Shown: positions 37,230-46,670, counted from the first letter of the stretch. The stretch is DNA of 64,000 nt from Candidatus Neomarinimicrobiota bacterium (GCA_021734025.1 JAIPJS010000008.1:62001-126000), one strand, 5' to 3'. Notes: generated by a model from the letters alone, not told the origin. Numbers and translations are program-made.

Positions 37230-38261
37230 GTGAATACATCACTATCTGAAATTGCAGCCATGGTGGAAGGGGAGCTCCATGGCGGTGCTCCCGACGTCAG
37301 TATTACTGACATCGCCGAGATCCAGCTGGCTAATGAGAACGAAATTACCTTCGTCGGGAATTCTAAATACTTTACGTATCTCTCAGAAACCAAAGCTGCG
37401 GCAGTTATTTTACCTACAAGTTATTCCGGGGATTTTGAACCCCGGATTCAGGTCGATAATCCTCAGCTGGCCGTCAAAATCCTCATCGATCATTTCCGAC
37501 CACCTCATCCGCTGTCCTTCCAAGGTATCCATGAGTCGGCGGTAATTCATTCATCGGCAAAAATCGGTGAAAAGGTGACCATCGGTCCGAACACGGTGAT
37601 CGGCAGTCACTGCATCATTGGAGATAACGCGATTATCGAAGGCAACGTGAATATTGGACAGGACTGCTCTCTCGGTCACGATACCCATCTCTATCCGAAC
37701 ATCACCGTCTATGATCGTACTACCATCGGTGCCAATTGTATTGTGCACAGCGGAACCGTGCTCGGGAGCGACGGTTACGGGTTTACTCAGGAAGATGGTA
37801 TCCACCGGAAAATCCGTCAGGTGGGGGCCGTACGGATTGAGGACGACGTTGAGATTGGCTCCAACTGTTCCATTGATCGCGCAACGTTGGGGGAAACGGT
37901 TATTGGCCAGGGATCCAAGCTGGATAACTTGGTGCAGATAGGTCATAACGTGAAAATCGGCAAGGGTTGCCTTATTGTGGCGCAGGTTGGTATTTCCGGC
38001 AGTACGCAACTGGGCGATTATGTGGTCGTTGGCGGTCAGGTCGGCCTCGCCGGACATCTGAAAATTGGTGATCAGGTCACAATTGCATCAAAGTCAGGTG
38101 TTACCAAAGATATTGAGGGACATGAGACCGTATCCGGATTCCCGGCACAGTCCCACAGCGAAGAACGCAAACAGGTAATTTATATACGACAACTCCCGGA
38201 GATGGCCAGCCGTATTAAATCTTTGGAAGAGACCATAGAGAAGAAAGAGAATCCGGAGTGA
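37230..38261 (+). CDS. lpxD: UDP-3-O-(3-hydroxyacyl)glucosamine N-acyltransferase
   Basis: The third enzyme of lipid A synthesis, which adds the N-linked 3-hydroxyacyl chain. The 343-residue protein has the N-terminal uridine-binding domain (about 1-100, ITDIAEIQLANENEITFVGN) and then a left-handed beta-helix of hexapeptide repeats. The catalytic His lies in LVQIGHNVKIGKG (about residue 238). A short C-terminal helix completes it. The start is GTG. Its TGA stop overlaps the GTG start of lpxC-fabZ by 4 bp, showing coupling. Confidence 0.96.
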   Translation: MNTSLSEIAAMVEGELHGGAPDVSITDIAEIQLANENEITFVGNSKYFTYLSETKAAAVILPTSYSGDFEPRIQVDNPQLAVKILIDHFRPPHPLSFQGIHESAVIHSSAKIGEKVTIGPNTVIGSHCIIGDNAIIEGNVNIGQDCSLGHDTHLYPNITVYDRTTIGANCIVHSGTVLGSDGYGFTQEDGIHRKIRQVGAVRIEDDVEIGSNCSIDRATLGETVIGQGSKLDNLVQIGHNVKIGKGCLIVAQVGISGSTQLGDYVVVGGQVGLAGHLKIGDQVTIASKSGVTKDIEGHETVSGFPAQSHSEERKQVIYIRQLPEMASRIKSLEETIEKKENPE

Positions 38262-39661
38262 AGAAGCAACGAACGATACAAAAACCAATTTCCATAGAAG
38301 GGTACGGCCTCCATACCGGTGAACCGTGCAAAATGACATTCCGTCCGGCGGAGGTGAATACCGGCTTTCAATTTCGGCGGTTAGACCTGGAAGAGGCGCC
38401 GGCGATTCAGGCAGATATTGAACATGTGGTGGATATCTCCCGGGGGACGACAATCCAGGCAAATGGCGCCAAAGTGCATACGGTGGAACACGTGCTCTCC
38501 GCATTGGCCGGTTTGCAATTAGATAATGTCATGGTAGATCTAAACGGGCCGGAACCACCTGTTATGGACGGCAGTGCAAAACCGTATGTGGACGCGCTGC
38601 TCGAAGTTGGATTCCGGGAACAGGATGAGGAGCGTCAGGAACTGCAGATCGACAAGACGATCACCTATTCTGACCCGGATCGGGAAGTGGATATCCATCT
38701 GCTGCCGTCCGACCGGCTTCGCGTTACCTTTATGATCGACTATAAAAATCCGACTCTGGGAACGCAGTATACGGCCCTCTATTCTCTGGAAGACGAATAC
38801 GCCGACGAATTTGCCGAAGCCCGGACGTTTTGCTTCCTTCACGAAGTCGAGGACCTGAAGGAACAAGGCCTGATCAAGGGCGGCAATGTGGAAAACGCTG
38901 TGGTGATCGTTGACCGGGAAATCGAGAAATCCGAGTTTGACCGGCTGAAGAGATTATTTAAGATCGAGGACGATATTACGCTCGGCACAAACGGAATCCT
39001 GGACAGCAAAGAACTCAGGTTCTACAACGAGCCAGCCCGGCACAAGGTTGTGGACCTTATTGGTGATATGGCGTTGTTAGGTATGCCGATTAAAGGACAC
39101 ATTATTGCAGCCCGCAGCGGCCATGCGGCGAACGTGGAACTGGTGAAGAAAATTAAAAAAGAGTATGAACGACAGCTGATCCGGGAAAAATATCAGAGTG
39201 AGCAGCAAGATGACAGCCAGTACTTTTTTGATGTCCGTGCCATCAGTAAAATCCTGCCGCACCGGTATCCGTTTTTGTTGGTCGACAGAATTTTGGACCT
39301 GGAACCGCAGAAGCGGGTAACAGCCATCAAGAACGTGACCATTAACGAACATTTTTTTCAGGGTCATTTTCCTGGAAAACCAATAATGCCGGGTGTTCTG
39401 GTACTGGAAGCCATGGGGCAGGCCGGTGGGATTCTGCTGTTGAATACCGTGGATAATCCGGAAAATAAACTGGTGTACTTTACCGGAATCGATAACGTCA
39501 AATTTCGGAAAACCATTGTACCCGGCGATCAAATCCGATTGGAATTGGAACTTTTAAAATACAGGCTATCCATCTGTAAGATGCGCGGAAAAGCATATGT
39601 AAACGGACAGGTGGTCGCCGAAGCTGAACTCAGTGCTTCAGTAGTGGAGCAGGACGACTAG
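38258..39661 (+). CDS. lpxC/fabZ: Bifunctional LpxC deacetylase / FabZ dehydratase
   Basis: A fusion of two lipid-envelope enzymes in 467 residues. Residues 1 to about 300 are LpxC, the zinc-dependent UDP-3-O-acyl-GlcNAc deacetylase. The zinc and active-site motifs are HTVEHVLSALAGL and HKVVDLIGDMALLG, with the PPVMDGSAKPYV loop. Residues from about 320 are FabZ, the 3-hydroxyacyl-ACP dehydratase, with ILPHRYPFLLVDR (catalytic His) and MPGVLVLEAMGQAGG (catalytic Glu). This fusion is characteristic of Bacteroidota and related FCB lineages, where it links lipid A and fatty-acid synthesis. Confidence 0.97.
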   Translation: MKKQRTIQKPISIEGYGLHTGEPCKMTFRPAEVNTGFQFRRLDLEEAPAIQADIEHVVDISRGTTIQANGAKVHTVEHVLSALAGLQLDNVMVDLNGPEPPVMDGSAKPYVDALLEVGFREQDEERQELQIDKTITYSDPDREVDIHLLPSDRLRVTFMIDYKNPTLGTQYTALYSLEDEYADEFAEARTFCFLHEVEDLKEQGLIKGGNVENAVVIVDREIEKSEFDRLKRLFKIEDDITLGTNGILDSKELRFYNEPARHKVVDLIGDMALLGMPIKGHIIAARSGHAANVELVKKIKKEYERQLIREKYQSEQQDDSQYFFDVRAISKILPHRYPFLLVDRILDLEPQKRVTAIKNVTINEHFFQGHFPGKPIMPGVLVLEAMGQAGGILLLNTVDNPENKLVYFTGIDNVKFRKTIVPGDQIRLELELLKYRLSICKMRGKAYVNGQVVAEAELSASVVEQDD

Positions 39662-39663
39662 TT

Positions 39664-40434
39664 TTGAGCATTCATCCGTCTGCAATTATTCACGATTCCG
39701 CAAAAATTGGCGAGAACGTCTCTGTCGGTCCGTTTTCCATCGTCGAAAAAAATACGGTTATTGAAGACGGGGTGGAAATCCGTGCTCATGCGATGATCGG
39801 AGAGAACACAATACTCCGACGGAACTGCAAGGTATTCCACGGGGCGGTCGTGGGTGAAATCCCCCAGGATCTCAAGTTCAATGGCGAAAACACCTATGTG
39901 GAAGTTGGCGAGAGCACGGTGATTCGAGAGTACGTGACAATTCACCGGGGGACAGATGATCGGCACAAGACGCTGCTCGGGCGGAATTGCCTGATAATGG
40001 CGTACGCTCATGTGGCGCACGATTGTTTTCTCGGCGATAATGTAATTCTGGCGAATGCCGTCAATCTGGCTGGTCACGTAACCCTGGAAGATTATGTAAT
40101 CCTCGGCGGATTGGTGCCGGTGCATCAATTTGTACGCATCGGTAAGCACGCATATATCGGGGGAGGATATCGGGTATCCAAAGATGTCCCACCATTTATC
40201 CTTGCCAGTTCCGAGCCGTTGACATATGCCGGCCTCAACGTGGTCGGATTACGCCGCAGAGGATTCACCGCCGAAAATCGGTCCCTTATAAAGAAGGCTT
40301 ATCGCCTGCTATTCCGTTCGGAGTACAACACATCGCAGGCCCTGGAACAGATCAAGACCCAGTTGACACAAACTGAAGAAGTCAAATATATCATCCAGTT
40401 CGTTGAACAGAGTGAACGCGGCATTATAGGCTGA
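39664..40434 (+). CDS. lpxA: Acyl-ACP--UDP-N-acetylglucosamine O-acyltransferase
   Basis: The first enzyme of lipid A synthesis. The 256-residue protein is a left-handed beta-helix of hexapeptide repeats (IHPSAIIHDSAKIGENVSVG) with the catalytic His in AYAHVAHDCFLGDN (about residue 121). It ends in the helical C-terminal domain (LRRRGFTAENRSLIKKAYRL). It starts with TTG 2 bp after the lpxC-fabZ stop; no better start is available without losing the first hexapeptide. The next gene begins on its stop codon. Confidence 0.95.
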   Translation: MSIHPSAIIHDSAKIGENVSVGPFSIVEKNTVIEDGVEIRAHAMIGENTILRRNCKVFHGAVVGEIPQDLKFNGENTYVEVGESTVIREYVTIHRGTDDRHKTLLGRNCLIMAYAHVAHDCFLGDNVILANAVNLAGHVTLEDYVILGGLVPVHQFVRIGKHAYIGGGYRVSKDVPPFILASSEPLTYAGLNVVGLRRRGFTAENRSLIKKAYRLLFRSEYNTSQALEQIKTQLTQTEEVKYIIQFVEQSERGIIG

Positions 40435-41267
40435 TGGCGCCCCCACTCTGGCGCTTTATCCCGCTGAGTACGGAAAGCGGTCAGTTTCACATGGCCGCCG
40501 ATACATACCTGACTCACCATTCCAAAGAATTGCCGGTCCTGCGGTTTTACCAGTGGAAGCCGTATGCCCTTTCTCTGGGACACCACCAAGCTACAGATTC
40601 CATTGATTTTACCGCGTGCAGGAACGGGGGAATTGATGTAGTGCGGCGTCCGACGGGAGGACGTGCTATTTTGCACGCCGACGAACTTACCTACTCTGTC
40701 ATCATCCCGGCGGGCTCCCCGATTGGCCGGGGCGGCGTTCATGAAATTCACAACAAAATCAGTCAGGCGCTGGCTGCGGGTATTCTTCGGTTGGGTGCGG
40801 ATATTCGGCTGAATGAGGCGGGCTCCGATCTGCGGAGTCAGTATAACGACACGATCGGATCGCTGGCGTGTTTTTCATCCACCACGAAATACGAGCTCCA
40901 ACTGGCGGACAAAAAGGTGGTTGGCAGTGCCCAGCGAAAATTCGGGTCCGAAGTTCTCCAGCACGGCTCTATTCTGCTTGGTGCAGCCCATAGAGCATTG
41001 CCGGAATTTTTGAATCTGACATCTGAGCAAGAGAAAGCAGTTCGCCGCCAACTGGATTCGAAAACGACCGAATTACGGAAGCACCTTTCCAGAGATATTG
41101 ATATGGCGGCGCTGTGTGGGCATATCCGTGCGGGATTTCAGGATGTCTTCGGATGCGAATTCCGGGAACAGCCGCTCACCGATTCCGAGCGCCAAAGCAT
41201 TCGTGATTCCAGTGACAAATACCGTATATTACCTTCCTATGCGAACGCTTCGACTAATACTAGGTAG
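40434..41267 (+). CDS. LipM-like octanoyltransferase / lipoate-protein ligase family protein
   Basis: A 277-residue protein of the BPL_LplA_LipB (PF03099) fold. VVRRPTGGRAILHADELTYS is the ligand-binding core, and KKVVGSAQRKFGSEVLQHGSI carries the conserved Lys. A Cys at about residue 145, in ACFSSTTKYEL, sits where LipM octanoyltransferases have their catalytic Cys. Transfer of octanoate from ACP to a lipoyl domain is therefore more likely than ATP-dependent lipoate ligation. It starts on the lpxA stop inside the lipid A operon, which may tie lipoylation to acyl-ACP supply; that link is inferred. Confidence 0.82.
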   Translation: MAPPLWRFIPLSTESGQFHMAADTYLTHHSKELPVLRFYQWKPYALSLGHHQATDSIDFTACRNGGIDVVRRPTGGRAILHADELTYSVIIPAGSPIGRGGVHEIHNKISQALAAGILRLGADIRLNEAGSDLRSQYNDTIGSLACFSSTTKYELQLADKKVVGSAQRKFGSEVLQHGSILLGAAHRALPEFLNLTSEQEKAVRRQLDSKTTELRKHLSRDIDMAALCGHIRAGFQDVFGCEFREQPLTDSERQSIRDSSDKYRILPSYANASTNTR

Positions 41268-42012
41268 CCTGTGCTTTATCATTTTTGGAGGCAGTCTGTA
41301 TGGGCAATACCGCCTCCCGGTTGATTTTTCCGGAAGTGATTCAACGCAGATCACCGGAAATCTGAATCGGTTCGCGGATCACTGGGGACTGCACCTGGGT
41401 GAAATTCCGGGATTTGTGTTCCCGGCCGACGGGGAATTTCCGAGGATCCAATTTTATTATCAGCAGTCCGGAGGGTTTACCCATCAGAAATCGCGATATG
41501 ATGGTAATCCTCCGGACGGTATTACCAGTCTCGGTACTTTCACAGCCATGGGAGACGTGACCTCGAATCTCCAGCTAATTCTCCGGTATAATACCTTGGC
41601 TCTGGAAAACCGGGGAGCCGTATTAAACGGCTACGGAGCGCGTTTTCGGTCGGCGGTGGGTACGGACAGCCTGCACGCGCTGGCCATTGGCGTACTCAAT
41701 CAAAAGGTGGCGGATGCCGGAAATTTCTCTGCAAACAGCCTGGATATCAGCTTTCAGTACGGATGGTTTCTCGGGTACTGGACAATCCGCGCGGATTTGG
41801 CGGCAAGCTTCGTCGATGGAAAAGTGGATGTCAGTGGGAATTCGGCCATCGGCACGGCGCATGATGGCCGATATGAGCACCGGACGATTCACGGCGGCCT
41901 GGCACTATACAGGCAATACAGGCGAATCACCACCGGACTGACACTTCGAACGAATTTAAACATCTGGACACTACACGGGACAATCGGATGGAGTCTCCCA
42001 TCAAATTTTTAA
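41239..42012 (+). CDS. Secreted, barrel-like protein of unknown function
   Basis: A 257-residue exported protein. A signal peptide (about residues 1-23, GGSLYGQ) is followed by alternating polar/aromatic strands (IQFYYQQSGGFTHQKSRYDG, NLQLILRYNTLALENRGAVL, DISFQYGWFLGYWTIRADLA). The chain ends in a strand with terminal Phe (WSLPSNF), as outer-membrane beta-barrels do. The family was not recognised. ATG at 41239 is the start that gives a clean signal peptide; it overlaps the lipM-like gene by 29 bp, and its own 3' end overlaps dxr by 25 bp. It is probably a small outer-membrane barrel. Confidence 0.65.
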   Translation: MRTLRLILGSLCFIIFGGSLYGQYRLPVDFSGSDSTQITGNLNRFADHWGLHLGEIPGFVFPADGEFPRIQFYYQQSGGFTHQKSRYDGNPPDGITSLGTFTAMGDVTSNLQLILRYNTLALENRGAVLNGYGARFRSAVGTDSLHALAIGVLNQKVADAGNFSANSLDISFQYGWFLGYWTIRADLAASFVDGKVDVSGNSAIGTAHDGRYEHRTIHGGLALYRQYRRITTGLTLRTNLNIWTLHGTIGWSLPSNF

Positions 42013-43154
42013 CAATTCTGGGCAGTACCGGATCAATCGGCGTAAGTGCGCTGAAGGTGGTCGATGCCCATCCGGACCGGTTTCGGGTTACCGGGTTGTC
42101 AGCGTATTCCAACGCCGAATTGCTTGCTGAACAGGCCCGGCAATACCAGCCCGATGTGGTTTGCCTCGTTAATGAATCTAAATTACCGGAATTGCGCGAC
42201 GCGCTGGCCGCTGAAAATATTGAAATATTGGGAGGGCGGATCGGCCTGTTAGAACTAGCAGCCAGGGATGACGCGACGCTCGTGCTCAATGCGATAGTCG
42301 GATCACCTGGAATGGAGCCAACCATCAGGGCCATCGAAGCCGGGACGGACGTGGCGCTCTCGAATAAAGAGAGCCTGGTGATGGCCGGCGATCTGATTCG
42401 GCGGAAACTGGCAGAGCACGATGTCGCGCTTTATCCTGTCGACAGCGAGCATAGCGCCATCTGGCAGTGCCTGCGCGGGGAGCAACTAAGCGAGGTGAAT
42501 AAGATTATTCTCACTGCCTCAGGCGGGCCATTCCTGAATACTCCTGCCAGGGATTTTAAAACGCTGACTGTCTCGCAGGCACTGGATCATCCGAATTGGA
42601 ATATGGGGAAAAAGATTACCATCGATTCGGCCACCATGATGAACAAGGGACTCGAAGTCATTGAGGCACATTGGCTGTTCGATATTCCGCCGGATCGTAT
42701 CGAGGTACTCGTGCATCCACAGTCGATTATCCATTCCATGGTAGAATTTGCGGATGGTTCGGTGAAGGCACAGCTAGGTATCCCGGATATGAAGGTACCG
42801 ATTCAATATGCGTTATTGTATCCGGAGCACGCTCCGCCACGGTGGGATACGCTGGATCTGGCATCGCTGGGACAATTGACTTTTGAGGCGGCCGATACGG
42901 AAAAATTCCGGAGCATCGAGCTGGCATACAAGGCCTTGCAGGAAGGGGGAACTCTGCCTGCGGTGTTGAATGTAGCGAACGAGGTGGCTGTGTACGCGTT
43001 CCTGGATGAAAAAATCGGTTTTACGGATATTCCGGAGTTAGTGGAACAGGCTCTGGAAGCCCATGATACTACGCTTCATCCTTCTCTGGAAGTTATCCTG
43101 GAAACGGAACAGTGGACAAAGGCTTTTATAGAGCCTAAATTAGAAATCCCGTAA
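41988..43154 (+). CDS. dxr: 1-deoxy-D-xylulose 5-phosphate reductoisomerase
   Basis: The second enzyme of the MEP isoprenoid pathway, converting DXP to MEP with NADPH. The 388-residue protein shows the NADPH-binding ILGSTGSIGVSALKV, the metal-binding PVDSEHSAIWQCL (about residue 150), ASGGPFLN and the substrate loop NWNMGKKITIDSATMMNKGLE. It is encoded next to rseP, a common arrangement; with uppS in the same operon, isoprenoid carrier supply and envelope assembly are transcribed together. The start overlaps the previous gene by 25 bp. Confidence 0.97.
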   Translation: MESPIKFLTILGSTGSIGVSALKVVDAHPDRFRVTGLSAYSNAELLAEQARQYQPDVVCLVNESKLPELRDALAAENIEILGGRIGLLELAARDDATLVLNAIVGSPGMEPTIRAIEAGTDVALSNKESLVMAGDLIRRKLAEHDVALYPVDSEHSAIWQCLRGEQLSEVNKIILTASGGPFLNTPARDFKTLTVSQALDHPNWNMGKKITIDSATMMNKGLEVIEAHWLFDIPPDRIEVLVHPQSIIHSMVEFADGSVKAQLGIPDMKVPIQYALLYPEHAPPRWDTLDLASLGQLTFEAADTEKFRSIELAYKALQEGGTLPAVLNVANEVAVYAFLDEKIGFTDIPELVEQALEAHDTTLHPSLEVILETEQWTKAFIEPKLEIP

Positions 43155-43205
43155 AGGTTGGCCCTGAACGGGAGGGCAAAGCAACTCAATTAGAAACGGA
43201 CTGTT

Positions 43206-44267
43206 ATGATTATCAATATATTGGCAATAATTTTTGCGCTGGGGCTTATTATCCTGGTGCACGAACTGGGACATTTCTTTGCAGCAAAGATGTCCGGAGT
43301 GCGGGTTGACCGGTTTTCCATCGGATTCCCGCCGCATTTCTTTAAAAAGCAGAAGGGCGAGACTGAATACTGTCTCGGTGCCGTACCGCTGGGTGGCTAT
43401 GTAAAAATGGCCGGTATGCTGGATGAAAGTATGGACGAAGAGATCAAGGGCGAGCCATGGGAGTTTGCTTCCAAGAGTATTCCCCAGAAGATCTTCATTA
43501 TGAGCGCCGGAGTGCTGATGAACTTCATTCTGGCGGCCATCATTTTTAGTTTCATAACACTGGCCCAGGGAATCCCGGAGAGTTCGGATACCACAGTTGT
43601 GGATCAGGTGGTGCAGGACTATCCGGCGGCTGAAGCCGGGATGAAACCCGGGGCGCGGATTACATCTGTAAACGGAGAACAGGTCGACACCTGGCAGGAG
43701 CTCACGAATATCATCCACAACCTGCCCAACACGGAAATTGACGTAACCTGGGTACAGAACGGCGAAACTCAGTCGGCAACGTTAACTACCAAAGTCGATA
43801 GGCAGTTTACTGATGGTGAACTGAAAGAAATTGGACTTATCGGAATCTCTCCGGAGGTGCATCGCCGGAGCGCAGGACTTTTTGAATCGCTGGGATCGGG
43901 CCTGTCGCAGACCTGGTGGTGGGGTAAAGTCACGGTGGTCTCCTTGAAGATGCTCATTACCGGCGAAGAATCGATGAAATCCGTCGGCGGTCCCATTTTT
44001 ATTGCAAAACTGGCGGGAGACAGTGCCCGGAACGGGTTTATGAATCTGCTGAATCTGGTGGCGATTATCAGCATCAATATCGGGTTTCTGAACATCCTGC
44101 CGGTACCGGCACTGGATGGCGGGCATCTGGTGATTACCATGATTGAGGGGATTAAGGGCGATCCCCTGAGCGTAAAGACCCGCATGATCGTCCAGCAGGT
44201 CGGAATGGCACTGTTGTTAACGCTGATGGTTTTTGTGATCTACAACGATATTATGCGGCTACTCTAA
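43206..44267 (+). CDS. rseP: RIP metalloprotease RseP (site-2 protease)
   Basis: An intramembrane zinc metalloprotease that cuts anti-sigma factors and leftover signal peptides. The 353-residue protein has HELGHFFAAKMSGV at residues 18-31 (zinc ligands and catalytic Glu). One PDZ domain lies at about 115-200 (GMKPGARITSVNGEQVDTWQ) and the second active-site motif at NILPVPALDGGHL (about 297). E. coli RseP has two PDZ domains; only one is clear here. It ends the uppS-rseP operon. Confidence 0.95.
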   Translation: MIINILAIIFALGLIILVHELGHFFAAKMSGVRVDRFSIGFPPHFFKKQKGETEYCLGAVPLGGYVKMAGMLDESMDEEIKGEPWEFASKSIPQKIFIMSAGVLMNFILAAIIFSFITLAQGIPESSDTTVVDQVVQDYPAAEAGMKPGARITSVNGEQVDTWQELTNIIHNLPNTEIDVTWVQNGETQSATLTTKVDRQFTDGELKEIGLIGISPEVHRRSAGLFESLGSGLSQTWWWGKVTVVSLKMLITGEESMKSVGGPIFIAKLAGDSARNGFMNLLNLVAIISINIGFLNILPVPALDGGHLVITMIEGIKGDPLSVKTRMIVQQVGMALLLTLMVFVIYNDIMRLL

Positions 44268-44292
44268 AAATTTCTCCTTACCGGAGGAATTT
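44266..44292 (+). terminator. Possible terminator after rseP
   Basis: AAATTTCTCC and GGAGGAATTT form a 10-bp stem with one imperfect pair directly at the rseP stop. A T-rich stretch (GGCTTTTTCC) follows a few bases later. Confidence 0.4.
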
Positions 44293-44490
44293 ACCGGCTT
44301 TTTCCGTAATCGTCCGGGCTCAGATTTATTGATATTTATTGCGGCGATCTCATACGCCTGACGTTCGACATTACACGATATTATATAAACCATTTACCTG
44401 TACTGAATTATAATATCGCGCAATTTGCGTGAAACAGAACGCTCGCGCATACAATTTAATTGGTCGAACCCCAAACCCGGAGGGTGTGTC

Positions 44491-46440
44491 ATGAGATCTA
44501 CAATTTTACTTCTTGTCATTAGCGTGTTATTAGGTTGTGCGCAGCAACCCAACGAGGGGTATCCCATCTCTCCGGTAAAAAGTATCCAGGTCCGTCTTTC
44601 CGATAATTTCTGGCTCCCCAAGATAAAAACCGTACAGAATACCACCATCAGATATGCATTGGAAAAGTGCAGTACCGAGGGCCGGATGGATAATTTTCTG
44701 ATCGCCGGCGGCGAAATGGAAGGTACCACCAAAGGCGCAATGCCGTTTGACGACACGGACGTCTACAAGATTATCGAAGGAGCGTCGTTATCCCTGGCCA
44801 GCTCTCCTGATGCGGAGTTGGAATCGTATATCGATTCCGTGATTGCCATTATCAAAGTGGGCCAGGAAGAGGACGGCTATCTCACCACCTGGCGCACTAT
44901 TGACCCGAAAAATCCACCTGCGGAATGGGTGGAGCCCGGGGAGCGCTGGGAGGACCTCTCCATGAGCCACGAGCTGTATAACGCCGGACACATGTACGAG
45001 GCGGCTGTTGCCCATTACAAGGCCACGGGCAAACGCACCTTTCTGGACATCGCGCTGAAGAACGCCGACCTGATGGTGGAGACTTTCGGTCCGGGCAAAC
45101 TGGAAAAGGTGCCTGGCCATCAGGTTATAGAGACCGGGTTGATCAAGCTCTACCAGGTGACGGGCAAGAAAAAGTATCTTGAGCTGGCCAAATTTTTCCT
45201 GGATCGCCGGGGAGATCCGGAGCGAGAAGAACGGTTCGGACCGTACGCCCAGGATCACAAGCCGGTCACCGAGCAGGATGAGGTGGTCGGTCATGCAGTG
45301 CGCGCCGTCTACATGTACGCCGGGATGACCGATATCGCAGCGATTTACAAAGACCAGGCGTACCGCCAGGCCGTGGACGATCTCTGGGAAAACATGGTGT
45401 ATAAAAAGATGTACGTCACCGGCGGTATTGGCGCCAAACACGAGGGAGAATCGTTTGGCGAGAACTATGAACTGCCGAATCTCACAGCCTACAGCGAGAC
45501 CTGCGCGGCCATCGGGAGCGTCTACTGGAATCACCGGTTGTTTCTGCTGACCGGAGATTCCAAATATTACGATATCATCGAGCGAACGCTGTATAACGGA
45601 TTGATTTCCGGGCTGTCGCTGGACGGGACGCACTTTTTTTACCCCAATCCGCTGGAGTCCAACGGCGAGTACACTTTTAATCAGGGTGCCTGTACCCGGA
45701 AAGACTGGTTCGACTGTTCCTGTTGTCCTACCAACATGATCCGCTTTATTCCGTCGATTCCGAACCTGGTATACGCCACCGAAGGGGAGAAACTGTACAT
45801 CAACCTGTTTATGGCCAACAGCGCGGATATCACGGTGGACGGTATGGCGGTTACGGTGACTCAGGAAACGGATTATCCCTGGGACGGAATTATCTCGATT
45901 GCAGTTGACCCGGAGTCACAGAAGCGGTTTGCCGTCCATGTCCGGATTCCGGGCTGGGCACAGAACGATGCGGTTCCCGGCGATCTGTATACATACGCCG
46001 ATGCGTACGAAGGGAAGCCGAAAATCCTGGTAAACGGCGAGGAAGCGAACTATACCACCGAAAATGGCTACGCCGTGGTCACCCGTCGCTGGGAAAAAGG
46101 TGATACTCTTACTCTGAATTGCCCCATGGAAGTCCGTCGAATAAAAGCTCATGAGAAGGTGGAAGCGGATCGCGGCAAGGTGGCGCTGGAGCGCGGCCCG
46201 ATTGTCTACTGTGCGGAAGAGGTTGATAATGACAGGTATATTGATAAAATGGTGATAGCGGACGATCAAGGACTGTCAGAAGAAATGCGTAATGATCTGC
46301 TCGGTGGAGTCGGTGTGCTGAGGGGAGAAGTACCGATGATGGATTCCGGAGAAACAGCTGAGATTCAACTTGTGCCCTATTATTCGTGGTCGAATCGTGG
46401 TGTTGGGAAAATGAAAATGTGGTTTCCGCAGGCGGGGTAA
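44491..46440 (+). CDS. Glycoside hydrolase family 127 (beta-L-arabinofuranosidase-type) lipoprotein
   Basis: A 649-residue exported enzyme. ATG at 44491 has GGAGGG upstream, and the N-terminus is a lipoprotein signal ending VLLGC. The catalytic domain is an (alpha/alpha)6 barrel of the GH127/DUF1680 type. It has the acid/base Glu region GESFGENYELPN (about residue 330), YSETCAAIGSVYWN, and the Cys cluster WFDCSCCPTN, which contains the zinc-bound nucleophile Cys. C-terminal beta domains follow. The probable role is release of L-arabinofuranose or a related sugar at the cell surface. It stands alone, without SusC/SusD or other glycan genes, so the substrate is open. Confidence 0.88.
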   Translation: MRSTILLLVISVLLGCAQQPNEGYPISPVKSIQVRLSDNFWLPKIKTVQNTTIRYALEKCSTEGRMDNFLIAGGEMEGTTKGAMPFDDTDVYKIIEGASLSLASSPDAELESYIDSVIAIIKVGQEEDGYLTTWRTIDPKNPPAEWVEPGERWEDLSMSHELYNAGHMYEAAVAHYKATGKRTFLDIALKNADLMVETFGPGKLEKVPGHQVIETGLIKLYQVTGKKKYLELAKFFLDRRGDPEREERFGPYAQDHKPVTEQDEVVGHAVRAVYMYAGMTDIAAIYKDQAYRQAVDDLWENMVYKKMYVTGGIGAKHEGESFGENYELPNLTAYSETCAAIGSVYWNHRLFLLTGDSKYYDIIERTLYNGLISGLSLDGTHFFYPNPLESNGEYTFNQGACTRKDWFDCSCCPTNMIRFIPSIPNLVYATEGEKLYINLFMANSADITVDGMAVTVTQETDYPWDGIISIAVDPESQKRFAVHVRIPGWAQNDAVPGDLYTYADAYEGKPKILVNGEEANYTTENGYAVVTRRWEKGDTLTLNCPMEVRRIKAHEKVEADRGKVALERGPIVYCAEEVDNDRYIDKMVIADDQGLSEEMRNDLLGGVGVLRGEVPMMDSGETAEIQLVPYYSWSNRGVGKMKMWFPQAG

Positions 46441-46474
46441 TGGTATACCCGGGAACTTGAGGATTTCTCGTTAA

Positions 46475-46579
46475 GTATTGCGTACTGCGTGTTACGCATT
46501 CTTGACTGGCAGCGACCAATTCGCGGCGGGGATTACCGACGAAGAACTCACCCGTAGCCTCGTAATTTTATTACGAGGC
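46475..46579. repeat. Short-period repeat plus inverted repeat after the GH127 gene
   Basis: 46475-46500 (GTATTGCGTACTGCGTGTTA) belongs to the TATTACGTACTACG family. 46557-46579 is a perfect 10-bp hairpin, GCCTCGTAAT / ATTACGAGGC with loop TTT, related to a diverged copy at 60664-60686 and a weaker one near 54535. It could terminate transcription from either side. Confidence 0.6.
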
Positions 46580-46670
46580 GGTACACCTTTATCAAACTCT
46601 ATCCCCAAACTTGTATATGCCTCGAAATGAGATTTCAAGGCTCATTCTTTTGTATCGAGATTTTATTACA

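Noticed and set aside
44788-45633. Minus-strand frame of 281 codons
   Set aside because: Antisense to the GH127 gene, which has its complete active site in the plus frame.
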